In this document: in pieces, positions 10,795-20,207 of the stretch | Layout: the number at the start of each line of letters is the position of its first letter | Position numbering within the stretch: position 1 is the first letter of the stretch | Assembly: GCA_949358305.1 (NCBI GenBank) | Contig: OX442322.1 | Coordinates: 5,394,001-5,458,000, forward strand | Direction: 5' to 3' | Length of the DNA stretch: 64,000 nt | Source of the DNA: Strigamia acuminata | Taxonomy: Eukaryota; Arthropoda; Chilopoda; Geophilomorpha; Linotaeniidae | Notes under the pieces: model-generated | The model's database searches: none | What the model was told of the DNA's origin: nothing | What the model saw: the letters and a program-made list of their open reading frames with translations, nothing else | Made by a program: the position numbers and the translations under genes

Positions 10795-10978
10795 GTTTTC
10801 CTCCAGTGTCCATAACTGCCTTGACTTCCATGTTGTTCACTATTACTGGAATTTCCAATAGAGATTCTGAAATGTTCATATTGACTACGATTATCTTCTC
10901 TTTTCTACTTTTTCTTTTCTTCTTTGGATGACAACATCTTCCTTGTTGATGGTGACATCTTCCTTGTGGCCGACCCAC
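10795..10978 (-). pseudogene. pol: gypsy-A Pol N-terminus with the protease active site, cut by gypsy-B
   Basis: The start of the gypsy-A pol frame. A basic stretch (PKKKRKSRKEK) leads into a retropepsin start with IPVIVNNMEVKAVMDTG, where the catalytic Asp-Thr-Gly is the last recognisable motif. Gypsy-B interrupts the codons just after it, and the frame resumes without loss at 4527 going left. The pol frame overlaps the gag stop (10978-10980) in another phase and is open upstream, which suggests a frameshift between Gag and Pol. The junction bases GGAAAAC are A-rich but not a canonical slippery heptamer. Confidence 0.85.
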
Positions 10979-12309
10979 TAGTTTTCCTCTTCTTGTTGAC
11001 CTTGTTGTGGGTTCTGCTTAGGATTAGGGTTCGTTTTACCGCCCCCTTGTGTCCTTTTCTTCTTAAACCACCTTCTGTTGTTTGGGTTCCCTCTATTTTC
11101 TTGAGATTGTTGCTCCTGTGGCGCTGATGTGTTATGTTCACAACCATAACGATGCCAACATCCACATGAACGCGTTGTTGTCGGACTACTATTTGACCGC
11201 TGTCTACCTCTGTTGTATCTACCTCTAAAGTTCTGTCCGCGCTGCGATGCTGGAATATACCACTCGCCTTGTATGAATAATGGAACCGATTGTTGTGGCT
11301 CTACTGACTCACTAACGAGCTTTTGCTGTTTTAATTTAATATTTTCAGCTAATAACTCGGCGTAGCTTACTGGGGATCCCCCTGTTCCAGACAGTATACC
11401 TGTTGTCGTAGGGTTCACCTTTTCATCTACAACTTTTTTGAACATTGTGAGCAGTAGATCCGCTGGTTCTTCTGTTTTGTGACTTTCATACAATTTAAGT
11501 CTCTGTTCCATTTCTTCTAACGTCGATGGAAATACTGTTATCATCATCTTCTGCATTGCAGGCTTCAAACCTTGGTAAACATAATTTATTTTCTGAGTTT
11601 CAGTCATCTCTGGTAGAATAAACGCACATTCGGCCAAGACTTTCTTCATGAAGGCATCTGCTGTACCCTCTTTGTGTTTCATGAAGTGGAGAGTATTGTA
11701 AACATTTTCTTGGCTTCTTCTAAATTTTTTCTCGATCTGTGGTTTCCAATCCGTCCATTTCCATGTCGGATTCTTCTTAAGTTGTTCCACAAACCATGCC
11801 AATCCATCAGTCTTTAAGGCTAATGCTAGATGTTTTACCCTCTCATCATCTGTTCCTATTGTAGCTTCATATGCCACAAGCCATTGGTCGATGTTGCCCT
11901 TTTCTGTATCATAAGTGACAACAGGTCGCTTCTGCACTACCAAACTCTTCAACAAGTCGGTCAATACGTCCGTTGGAGTCTGTGATGATGTCATTTTTGG
12001 AAAATTTGGTTCAATTGCTGTTGGAACTGGTTTAGTCTTTACTGGTGTAAATGTCTTTATTATTTCTTCTAAACCTTTTTGTGGAATTAATTTTATTAAC
12101 GGAGTAGCGAAATCCAACTTCTGTAGGATTGATTGAGGTTGAGATCGGACTTCTTTATCTTCCTTCTGAGGTTCAGTGTCAGATTCGGATTTAGCGTTTT
12201 TACTTCTTCTAGTGGTGATATTTTTCAAATTTGGTTCAGGTGACTGCAAATTTTGTAGATCCTGAAGATTATCCAAGTTGAATTGTGACAATTTCACCGG
12301 CTTATCCAC
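10978..12309 (-). CDS. gag: gypsy-A Gag
   Basis: A 443-codon ORF from the ATG at 12309 (MDKPVKLSQFNLDNL). Its middle resembles the retrotransposon Gag helical domain: IDQWLVAYEATIGTDDERVK, then an LAWFVEQL region and a YQGLKPAMQ region. The C-terminal part has an unusual Cys/His cluster (CGCWHRYGCEH) instead of a standard CCHC knuckle, followed by a basic Gln/Asn-rich tail. It is the first gene of gypsy-A and ends at a TAG overlapped by the pol frame. It appears intact. Confidence 0.85.
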   Translation of the reverse strand: MDKPVKLSQFNLDNLQDLQNLQSPEPNLKNITTRRSKNAKSESDTEPQKEDKEVRSQPQSILQKLDFATPLIKLIPQKGLEEIIKTFTPVKTKPVPTAIEPNFPKMTSSQTPTDVLTDLLKSLVVQKRPVVTYDTEKGNIDQWLVAYEATIGTDDERVKHLALALKTDGLAWFVEQLKKNPTWKWTDWKPQIEKKFRRSQENVYNTLHFMKHKEGTADAFMKKVLAECAFILPEMTETQKINYVYQGLKPAMQKMMITVFPSTLEEMEQRLKLYESHKTEEPADLLLTMFKKVVDEKVNPTTTGILSGTGGSPVSYAELLAENIKLKQQKLVSESVEPQQSVPLFIQGEWYIPASQRGQNFRGRYNRGRQRSNSSPTTTRSCGCWHRYGCEHNTSAPQEQQSQENRGNPNNRRWFKKKRTQGGGKTNPNPKQNPQQGQQEEEN

Positions 12310-12852
12310 ACTGAAGCCTTATATTGCACTTTTTTATTCACTTCACTAGCACTAATCTCTTTCTAAACACTGAATACACTAACACGAATTCATTACCTGA
12401 AAACTTAAAGTGTTATTAGCATATAATACATAAATATTACACTCAAAATTACAAAGAAAATAATCCAACAATAACATTTCAAAACAATTTTTCAATTCCT
12501 ATAAATTCACAAAATTTCCTGTAAATAAATATCAAAATTAGTATTTATACACTATATATTTTATTTATTCTAAATATAACAATTGTAAATCAATTTATTA
12601 ATCCCTAATAAACAATTAAACTCTATTTTCATTTCCAAAATGCAAATTATTTCACACAATGACATTAAATATTCAAGCTGTGACTTCACTTGTTTTTACC
12701 AACTCTGAGTCATTCAAGATAATTGCTATAAAATCAGCAATTTTCACTATTTATATCTTGATTTTTAAAGAGATTTTTAAGCATTTTTAAATCTAATTTT
12801 TATAATTTTAACAATTTAAACGGGCTACAATCGAGACCGCATCTCCACCAGT
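12310..12852 (-). other. gypsy-A leader with primer-binding site
   Basis: AT-rich untranslated leader between the 5' LTR and gag. Read on the minus strand, TGGTGGAGATGCGGTC (12850 leftwards) begins two bases after the LTR and has the TGG expected of a primer-binding site. I see no other feature. Confidence 0.65.
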
Positions 12853-13344
12853 TGTTACGTGGCTAAATGGGGATTGATTTAGTCCTACGTGACATGAATT
12901 TTATCAAGAATGACACAGGGTTTTATATGTAAAATGCCTATTGGCTTTATTGTTCAAAGTCGGACATTTACTAATGTAAATGTTCGGTCATCAGCTCTTA
13001 TTACATTTGTTCATTTATTAACCTAAAACACATAAATGGTTCATTCAAATCAAATAAGGATGATGCTGTTGTTTATTCAATTCAATTCAGGAAACCTAGT
13101 CCTGCCTGACCGTCAACCGGCTGGCAGTAGTAGGTGAAGGTAACAGTTTGAGAATCAAAAGAGATCTGAGCTCTCTGGCTTAATCAGCTCACTAAGTAAA
13201 CTCCTATTCCCCCTATCAACTAAGTTGAACGGTCTGTGCATCTAATTAGGTGCGCAGCGCCGTCTAGTGAGAATTCATTGCATTAAATGCCTAAACAGAG
13301 CGAGCAGAGCCAGCCGATACACGGTACGGCTCTACCGCGTAACA
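12853..13344 (-). repeat. gypsy-A 5' LTR
   Basis: 492 bp. On the minus strand it runs from TGTTACGCGGTAG to AGCCACGTAACA, with TGTTACG/CGTAACA inverted ends. It contains a CTCF-like motif at 13256-13270 on the minus strand (TCACTAGACGGCGCT). No second copy is in the window. Confidence 0.85.
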
Positions 13345-13345
13345 A

Positions 13346-15469
13346 TATCTTGAATGTACCAACTTCACCGTCCAGACAGACCATCAAGCGCTACGGTGGC
13401 TCATGGGGCTCGAGGAACCAGCAGGCCGACTAGCTCGCTGGCAAATGGAGCTCATGAGCTACAACTTTAAGATTAATTACATTAAGGGACCACTTAATGT
13501 GTTAGCAGACGCAATGTCCAGAGCGCCCATTCAATTGACTTGCGATGCGGATGAGTATGGGGAATCAGATGGTTACTTGTCGTACTGCCCCACACAATCA
13601 ACCAATTGGAAATTCCCAAATTGGAACCAATTGCCGATACCGTTAAAACAGCCAACGGAAGACGATCGGTTTGTAGCGCATTGGTGTGGTGTGTACAACG
13701 CGGCGACAAAAGATGCCACTGACAACACGGAGTTCAATATTGAAGAATCTTGGCCGTACATGCCCACCTCAAGCAATGAAATGGCGGCTGCCTTCATCAA
13801 CAAAGTCACTTCGCAATTGAAATGCACTCCACCGACTCGACAGGAGTTCGTGGAAGAACAAAAAGCCGACAAACACTGCCAAGGACTACGGCATTACTTA
13901 GAAACGCAGCAATTGCCGCCGTATGTAACAACTCCGTTACAAAAACGAAACTATCGAACTCTGGCGTCGAAACACATCTTGGAAGAGAATTTGTTACTAA
14001 AATATAGTCCAACAATCACTGACGAGATGATTGACGACTCAAGAGCATTAAAAGTTGTCGTGCCACGATCGTTAAGGTTTCGAGTGTTGTGGCTTAGTCA
14101 TGGCCATCCGTTGGCCAGCCACTGCGGTATAAGTCGAACATTATACCGTATGAAACGCATTTACACGTGGGAAGGCATGAAGAGAGACGTCACAAAATTT
14201 GTCAAACATTGCACCAGGTGTCAGGCTTGTAAACCGAGGCCAAAAGCTCGAGTGGAAGCCGCAGAAATTGGCCCATACGCGCCATTTGAATGTCTAAGCA
14301 TTGATTTGGTTGGGCCACTGCCGCGCACTGCAGAAGGAAATAATTATATTCTCGTAATATTGGATATTGCCACCAGATGGCCGAAATTGTACCCGTTAGA
14401 AGACCCCACAGCCCAACTGATAGCTGATTGTGTCTACGACATGTCAATGGACTGGGGATTTCCACTGAAAATCATCTCAGATAACGGGCCACAATTTAAA
14501 GCTCGGTTTTACAAAGAATTTTGCAGGAAATTTAGAATTTCACCAAAATTTACGTCACCTTACCACCCACAAGCCAACCCAGTTGAGAGGTTGAACCGCG
14601 ATATTAAATATATTTTGGCAATTTATACTACGGTTCACAAACACTGGGATGAGTATCTGCGGGAGATTGCATTTAGCATTCGCACCACGGAGACCCGGGG
14701 CCGTGGATACTCTCCAGCGTATCTCAACTGTGCAAGAGAACTTCGAGTCCCGTGGGATCCACGAATACTCGAAGGAATAATGAGAATAGATCCGAATAAG
14801 CCACATGAGTATGTCTACCGATTAGAACGAGTGATAAGTGAAACTTATCAGCACATGATGGCGCACATCTTCGATTTGCGTGAGCGAGTTCAAAACCACA
14901 AGTTGGACACGCAATTTACTGATTTTCGAGTGAATGACTTGGTATGGCGTGAAAGTCATGTTTTATCGCAAGCAGCGAAGGGCATCTCTGCCAAATTGGC
15001 AGATAAGAGAACGGGCCCATACGTAATTACAAAAATGCACCAAGGCGGCGCAGTGCAATTACGTAGGCTCGCCGACAATCGCATTTTCAACTCAATTCAT
15101 GCAACCGAATTGACGCCTTACTTTCCCGAATTTAATCAAGAAATTTGGGTTAAGGGGCAAACGAGAAGCGATGTAAATGCCGAAGTTACCAACACACTGC
15201 TTGACGAAATTCCACCAAACACTCGCAGAGCCGAAACTACAAAATCGCACAACAGCTGCGAGGCACGAGAAAATCTAAGTTCACAAGAAAGATTGTCAGA
15301 CAACGCAAGAGAAATGCAGGCAAGCGACGCAACTTCAAAAACTACGGAAACCGTGCAGGAAACGCCATCTAGCGACGAAATCGGGTATCGGGAACCAACA
15401 ACGCAAAATTCGCCACATTCGTCAGACACATGGGAAAAACAAGTGCAAAACTTAGAAGATTTGAATTAG
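13346..15469 (+). CDS. pol: gypsy-C Pol, C-terminal part (RNase H end, integrase)
   Basis: Open from the gypsy-A LTR junction. It begins inside RNase H (FTVQTDHQALRWL), then has a spacer and an integrase zinc finger (HGHPLASHCG ... CTRCQACK). The DDE core has D in SIDLVGPL, D in ISDNGPQFK and E in NPVERLNRD, followed by a C-terminal domain (WRESHVLSQAAKGISAKLAD). It ends at 15469. The missing N-terminus is outside the window. Gypsy-D (48877-49900) encodes a close relative: VERLNRDIKY, SIRTT and RELRVPWDPRI are shared. Confidence 0.9.
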   Translation, partial: YLECTNFTVQTDHQALRWLMGLEEPAGRLARWQMELMSYNFKINYIKGPLNVLADAMSRAPIQLTCDADEYGESDGYLSYCPTQSTNWKFPNWNQLPIPLKQPTEDDRFVAHWCGVYNAATKDATDNTEFNIEESWPYMPTSSNEMAAAFINKVTSQLKCTPPTRQEFVEEQKADKHCQGLRHYLETQQLPPYVTTPLQKRNYRTLASKHILEENLLLKYSPTITDEMIDDSRALKVVVPRSLRFRVLWLSHGHPLASHCGISRTLYRMKRIYTWEGMKRDVTKFVKHCTRCQACKPRPKARVEAAEIGPYAPFECLSIDLVGPLPRTAEGNNYILVILDIATRWPKLYPLEDPTAQLIADCVYDMSMDWGFPLKIISDNGPQFKARFYKEFCRKFRISPKFTSPYHPQANPVERLNRDIKYILAIYTTVHKHWDEYLREIAFSIRTTETRGRGYSPAYLNCARELRVPWDPRILEGIMRIDPNKPHEYVYRLERVISETYQHMMAHIFDLRERVQNHKLDTQFTDFRVNDLVWRESHVLSQAAKGISAKLADKRTGPYVITKMHQGGAVQLRRLADNRIFNSIHATELTPYFPEFNQEIWVKGQTRSDVNAEVTNTLLDEIPPNTRRAETTKSHNSCEARENLSSQERLSDNAREMQASDATSKTTETVQETPSSDEIGYREPTTQNSPHSSDTWEKQVQNLEDLN

Positions 15470-15735
15470 AATTGAATAAAGATAATTCCATTGTTGCAAA
15501 TGACACAACAACTCCACTGTTTTTTCCCGAAGAATTGGCTTTAGAAACAGCTGAACAGGTTCAGTCCTTTTCTAAAAAGGGGGGAAGAATAGGGAGAAAA
15601 AAGAAATTGAAATTAAAAGAATTTTATGCAAATTTGACCAAAAAAGATCAAAACATTTCGAAAAAGCAAAAAATTGTGACCAAATATTCGCTAAGAAACC
15701 GAGCGAATATAAGCCGTCCAATTCGTTTTAAATAG
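15430..15735 (+). CDS. Small basic ORF overlapping the end of gypsy-C pol
   Basis: A 101-codon ORF overlaps pol by 40 bases in another frame. It is Lys-rich and ends with YSLRNRANISRPIRFK, a form often seen at the C-terminus of gypsy Pol proteins. The simplest reading is that it is the normal Pol tail displaced by a small indel near 15430-15470. A separate short protein is also possible. Confidence 0.5.
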   Translation: MGKTSAKLRRFELELNKDNSIVANDTTTPLFFPEELALETAEQVQSFSKKGGRIGRKKKLKLKEFYANLTKKDQNISKKQKIVTKYSLRNRANISRPIRFK

Positions 15736-17012
15736 GTGACATCTAGTGGCGCCACTCGGAAATCCGAAAGGATGACGTCACCCCAACGCGACTGGAGTCG
15801 AGAGTAACGCTCATTTGCCGTTGTCGAGAGTACGCGCATCAGCTGTTTCGAAACAACATCAGCAATCACCAGCGAAAAGCAATTCTCAACGCAAAAAACA
15901 TTCGTGACAAGACTGATAAGTGAGAGAAAACAACGTGGAAGGACGATTGGATTCAGTTGAAAGAACTGCCAAGTCAAAGAAAAACAAGCGATGGCTTCAG
16001 GAGGCCGAGAACGCCGAGAGCTGAGCAGAATCCGTACGCGCAGACGACGTTCACCGGCGCAAAGAGTTATAGACGAGGTTGGTGTATCGAAAATATGTCA
16101 AATAAGAATATAAAATATGCGGAACACAGTTTTCTATCAATAATCCGAAATATTATCTCACATAAACTAATTAAGTCAGAGCAACTTTGCCGTTTTTTAA
16201 TATAAAAGCGCAAACGGAATATAAACCGAAAAAATTGCCATAACAAAGGAAAGTAATGAGAGAATAAGTAAATTTATTTAATAAATGGACAAAAATGAGA
16301 AGATTTCATACGATAAAAATCACAAACTTCAAGGAAAAAGATCGGAAAACGGAGCATTTTAATCAAAAAAGTTCATTAAGGACGCCATCTTGCGTCAGAA
16401 AATGTAAATGAGAAAATCGGATTTTGATGAAATTGTGTCTCGTGCATCGGAAAAATTGTTCTTTTGCAAAGTGTGTGATACAAATTAATGTCAAATAAAT
16501 GTTTAAGCCTGGAAATTGTCTAGCCAAACTGTCCAAAAAGTAGCACAAATTTGACCGCTTTTAAATAAAAAAGCGTGTACGGAATTTAAGCCGGTAAATT
16601 TGTAGCGAAATAAGGAAGTGTTGATAGACAAAAGTTAAAATTAACAAGTAAACGAAATTAAGAATAGTTCGTATCAAAAGAATCGAGAAATCCGAAGAAA
16701 ATAAGACGGAGCGATCTTGATCAAAAAATTTATTAGCAGAGACGCCATCTTGCGTCGGAAAATATTAATAAAAAACAGACTTTGACGAAATTGTATCACA
16801 TACGGCGATAAAGGAAAAACATTTTGTTTCAAATAAGGAGTGTGCGATGCGATTTATTGTGGCCAATTGAAAAAATCTGTTTCACCAAATAATTAAACAA
16901 TTCGTAATGAAACACGGTCATTCTGTCGGAGACAACGCGTGCGGAAGTTAAGCCGAAATAACGTGTTGGTAACGAAGAGTGGGAAAGATATAAAATCAAG
17001 GAAGTACATGAT
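15736..17012 (+). other. gypsy-C spacer between pol and third ORF
   Basis: No supported coding frame. It opens with TGACATCTAGTGGCGCCACTC, a CTCF-like fragment, then short repeats, and from about 16190 holds the tandem repeat listed separately. Confidence 0.6.
16190..16980 (+). repeat. 360-bp imperfect tandem repeat upstream of gypsy-C ORF3
   Basis: Two copies and the start of a third. GACGCCATCTTGCGTC occurs at 16381 and at 16741, exactly 360 bp apart. An ACGGAATATAAACCG-like segment (near 16213) recurs near 16576 and again, more diverged, near 16940. Each full unit carries a YY1/Pho-like GCCATCTTG. Confidence 0.8.
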
Positions 17013-18524
17013 ATGCCAGAGAACTGGTCGCCGAGGCGACGGGACATCTTAGAACTTCACGATTCGGATTTATCATTGCCACTTCCCCCCACCCCGTCTC
17101 CAAGGTCATCGTCACCCGAGAGCGGGCCAATAACGGTGCGAAGGAGGTCGTCCAGTTCGAGGGAAAAGCGAAGGGCCAAGGAGATACCACGACGACCAAA
17201 ATCACGACGTGCGAGCCATAGTCAGACGTCGCGTCGAAGCAGTCAGCCAGGATCACCTGATGGGCAGGCAAGCGATCGACCAAGGACAAGCAGTCGTCAT
17301 GGGCAGTCCCATCAGCAGGGAGAACAACGCGTACAGAGAAAGCAAGAGCTACGGGCGGACTCACCGATAGAGGGGGACGAAGAGTTATTCGAGCAGGGGA
17401 TGGATCCGCACACATTGCCGTATACCGACTATCTGCCACTCATTAACCACTCCATCCCGGTCCCAGATGTGGCGTTGATGTTGTATGCAGAAAACACCGC
17501 GATGCGCCCGACGGAAGGACATGACAAGGATTACTATCGGCTCTGGCGGAGGTGTCTAAAGAACCCGGAAGCAGCGCAGAGATTACTGTCCACAAACCTT
17601 GATGAATACCAGAAGGCCCAACTTAAAGAAGCTATTAACGATTTGCGGAGACGGGCTGTTGAATTTCGGCAACGAGCATTGCAGGACCAAACGGACAATT
17701 GGCTGTGGAGGTTCCAAAGAACCACGATTCCGGCCCAAAAGCGACTTTTGTTCCCGGGAGTGTTCGCACACGACGAAGCTGCTTTTGTGGCAGTCAGCAT
17801 TTTGTGGCTAACACCGATGAACATCCCGACATCCATGATTGGGAATTGGAGGTCGATTTTGTTTGACCCCGTGGTCTTGCGGAGTGACCTGATATGTCAA
17901 ACATTGGCGAATGGAGAGACGTCAACACAGTGCCATGAGAGGTTGAGAAAGGAATGGGCCCAACGCCTCGAAGAATTAGAATTACAACGGGATGCGGCGA
18001 CGTTCGATGGTCGTCCCATGAATTGGAGGCCCGCAGGTGCTCCTGCTGGAACGGCACGAATGTCAAGATCGAAATCATCGTCGATGCGGAATCAAGCTTC
18101 GTCAAACTTGGGACAGGCGCAAGGAGTGTCGGAAATTCCACGAGATGACGTCGGCCTCGTCGAAAAGAAGAGAAAAAATTCAGCCTACGGAAAGATTCGG
18201 TATTTCTACAAGGAATTGAAATTTTCAAAAGCAACCCGATCCATTATGATTAATAATCCGGCGTTGTGCGAAGAAATCTTCCGTTGGTTAGAAAAGTCCG
18301 TACGAGACCGTTACCAAATTGGACAGCATATGCGGCTAATATCGGTCCGACGTATGCCAGAGCAGAGTCAGGAACGCTTCGAGATGGCGTATGACAGCAC
18401 GCTGCCATTCGTAGGACATATCAAACAGGTGTGGCTGCACCTCAATGAAGGGAGAGCGTCAGGTCCGACAAAGGGGATGCCACGATTTTCGGTGTCGGAA
18501 GCAGAAGACCCGACAAAAAAGTGA
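17013..18524 (+). CDS. gypsy-C third ORF, unrecognised protein
   Basis: A 503-codon ORF from the ATG at 17013 (MPENWSPRRRDILELHDSD). The N-terminal 120 residues are Ser/Arg/Pro-rich and disordered-looking (RRRSSSSREKRRAKE). The middle is helical with Trp-containing segments (RLWRRCLKNPE, NWLWRFQRT). The C-terminal 130 residues align by eye with the C-terminus of the gypsy-D third ORF (GKIRYFYKELKF against VQLKHYYPSLTM; both near the end have an FEDP/AEDP motif). There is no signal peptide, membrane segment or zinc knuckle, so neither an envelope nor a standard Gag is supported. It sits in the env position, directly before the polypurine tract. Confidence 0.75.
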   Translation: MPENWSPRRRDILELHDSDLSLPLPPTPSPRSSSPESGPITVRRRSSSSREKRRAKEIPRRPKSRRASHSQTSRRSSQPGSPDGQASDRPRTSSRHGQSHQQGEQRVQRKQELRADSPIEGDEELFEQGMDPHTLPYTDYLPLINHSIPVPDVALMLYAENTAMRPTEGHDKDYYRLWRRCLKNPEAAQRLLSTNLDEYQKAQLKEAINDLRRRAVEFRQRALQDQTDNWLWRFQRTTIPAQKRLLFPGVFAHDEAAFVAVSILWLTPMNIPTSMIGNWRSILFDPVVLRSDLICQTLANGETSTQCHERLRKEWAQRLEELELQRDAATFDGRPMNWRPAGAPAGTARMSRSKSSSMRNQASSNLGQAQGVSEIPRDDVGLVEKKRKNSAYGKIRYFYKELKFSKATRSIMINNPALCEEIFRWLEKSVRDRYQIGQHMRLISVRRMPEQSQERFEMAYDSTLPFVGHIKQVWLHLNEGRASGPTKGMPRFSVSEAEDPTKK

Positions 18525-18584
18525 TGAGAAACGTTGACTAACGTTATGAAGATTAGGCCGAAAGTCAGAGTTTGGCTTTAGCCT

Positions 18585-18598
18585 AAAAAGGAGGGAAG
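18585..18598 (+). promoter_or_regulatory. gypsy-C polypurine tract
   Basis: AAAAAGGAGGGAAG immediately precedes the TG that opens the 3' LTR. Gypsy-D has the same core (GGAGGGAA) before its 3' LTR. Confidence 0.8.
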
Positions 18599-19852
18599 TG
18601 CGGTGGCCGGTGGTCACCGCGAGGAAATTTTAGTTTATTATTTTAATTTTTTCTTTACGGAAGTTGAGCCGTTTTATTTGTATTTAATAAAGGAAAAAAT
18701 TTATATTAAAAGTGTTTTTATTTCTTTGAAAATAATAAAAAAGTTTAATATATTCGTTTGTGGAACAAGAGCCCAAAAATAATTTTAGTAAAATAAACTA
18801 AAATTATGGAAAAACTTTTATTTTTGAGGAAGGAAAAGCTTTGCATTTTTTAAAGAACCATAAAAATATAAGAAGTTTAAGTTTTGGCGAATTTCCTGTT
18901 TAATCAGATAAAAAATAGGGAAAGTTTAGTTTTTGTGCCTCGTTACCAGGGTGACGGGCCGGGAGGAAAAGTGGGTGGCAGGAAGCATTTCCTGTCACCA
19001 GGCAAGAAACGCTCACTTTTCCTCAGTCTGGATTTTATTTTTGAGGAAAACACATCACAACAAACTTGGCAAAATTGGATATATTTTAGCAGAGTTTTGT
19101 GATAAATTTCCCAGTATTTTGGACTCACTTTTCTTGTGTCAGAAACACAGTTTTGACATGAGATATTTCTTGCTGCTTTGATCAGAGAGCAGTGGGATTT
19201 CAGTGAGAGTGTTCTTGCTGTTTCACCAAGGAGACAGTGGGATTTATCATTCTTGCTATTGTGCACTCACAATAGCGGGATTTCATCGAGGATTATTTGA
19301 AGAAGCAGTTGGAGAAAACACTGTGAAAATCCAGTGTTAGTGAGAACCGGAATCTGAGCCGGACATTCTCACGTGTAGCGGAGAAAATACGGATTTTAAG
19401 CCGTCGATTGGATAGGAGAAGTTCATTGAGGAGAAATAGGATTTAATTACGATTGCGGTAAGTCGAGAATTACGTCGGAATTTCGTACGAGTTGAACGAG
19501 GACGAGACGTCGCCATTTGCAGACAACAATCGGCGAGACGACGCCAGTTTCACCGAGTGCAAGCGACGACAATAAGCCATTGTCGCCGTCGATTCTACAT
19601 CTATTACTATTTTCCTTATTTCTTCCTTTCGTAATTTAAGTTTAAATAGTTTTGTATAATTTTAATATTCCTTTTTCTTGTGTTATGTATATCTAATAAT
19701 ATTAAATATCCGTTTAAGCATATTAATTGATAGTTGCTTTATTAGAGAGAGATTTAAGAGGGAAATAAATTGATTAGCTATTTGTATGAATTAGTGAATC
19801 AATTTAGGGTAAGATTTTTAGAAGTAATTTAGAGAATAGATATAAGTCCACA
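18599..19852 (+). repeat. gypsy-C 3' LTR
   Basis: About 1,254 bp from TGCGGTGGCC to TATAAGTCCACA. It is related to the solo LTR at 56420-57448: both open with TGNNGTGNCC and a GTGGTCAC segment, and share GAGATATTTCTTGCTG and a GTGGGATTT repeat. The right end is set by the CA before the copia-5 frame and is less certain than the left. Confidence 0.7.
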
Positions 19853-19855
19853 GTT

Positions 19856-20207
19856 TTGGCATTCAAAAGTAGTCTTGGGTTGTGTTTATTGATTAATTTT
19901 AATAAAGTAGATTCCGGATTACTACAAAGTGGGAGAAATTTGATTTCTTTGGGACAATTGGATAAAATAGGCCTAACCACTAGTATTGCACATGGTAGAC
20001 TGGCTATCTACAAAGATAAAATCAGCAAACCATTTTTGGTGGCACAAAAGAATGAAAATAATGAATTCACGATTGATTGTTGCACCATGGTTTCAAATGT
20101 GAGTGCAACCACATCCTTTGTAACAAAGCATGCGGTTGACACGGCTGATTTGAATTCTGATTTTGACAAAAATGTATCGCTATTAACACATTTTATTATT
20201 AAGAGCG
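19856..20207 (+). pseudogene. copia-5 protease end
   Basis: An open fragment with SGRNLISLGQLDKIGL, the segment that follows the aspartic protease in copia Pol proteins. The catalytic Asp region and all of Gag are missing, lost or displaced where gypsy-C abuts at 19852. Solo LTR X1 interrupts it at 20208. The frame continues in phase at 22105 if one AGCG duplicate is discounted. Confidence 0.75.

Larger units (their letters stand above)
1..13344 (-). mobile_element. gypsy-A: Ty3/gypsy LTR element, 3' end off window, split by gypsy-B
   Basis: Minus-strand Ty3/gypsy element read right to left: 5' LTR (12853-13344), leader, gag (10978-12309), pol (10795-10978 continuing at 762-4527), then a third ORF running off the left edge. 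The 3' LTR is not in the window. The order protease, RT, RNase H, integrase defines the Ty3/gypsy type. Gypsy-B (4528-10794) is nested in the protease coding region. The right LTR end abuts the RNase H frame of gypsy-C, so gypsy-A landed in that gene. Its target duplication cannot be checked because the other end is outside. Confidence 0.85.
13345..19852 (+). mobile_element. gypsy-C: Ty3/gypsy element, 3' half
   Basis: The 3' half of a plus-strand Ty3/gypsy element: RNase H end and integrase, a short C-terminal ORF, a repeat-rich spacer, a third ORF, a polypurine tract and a long 3' LTR. The 5' half is displaced to the left of the window by gypsy-A. The sequence right of 19852 is copia-5, so gypsy-C probably inserted there; the duplicate cannot be checked. 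Confidence 0.85.

Noticed and set aside
12831-12850. A tRNA gene next to the gypsy-A LTR
   Set aside because: Only the 3' CCA-like end is present in reverse; no T-loop consensus or cloverleaf. Best read as a primer-binding site.
17013-18524. gypsy-C third ORF as an envelope gene
   Set aside because: No signal peptide, furin site or membrane anchor despite the env position.
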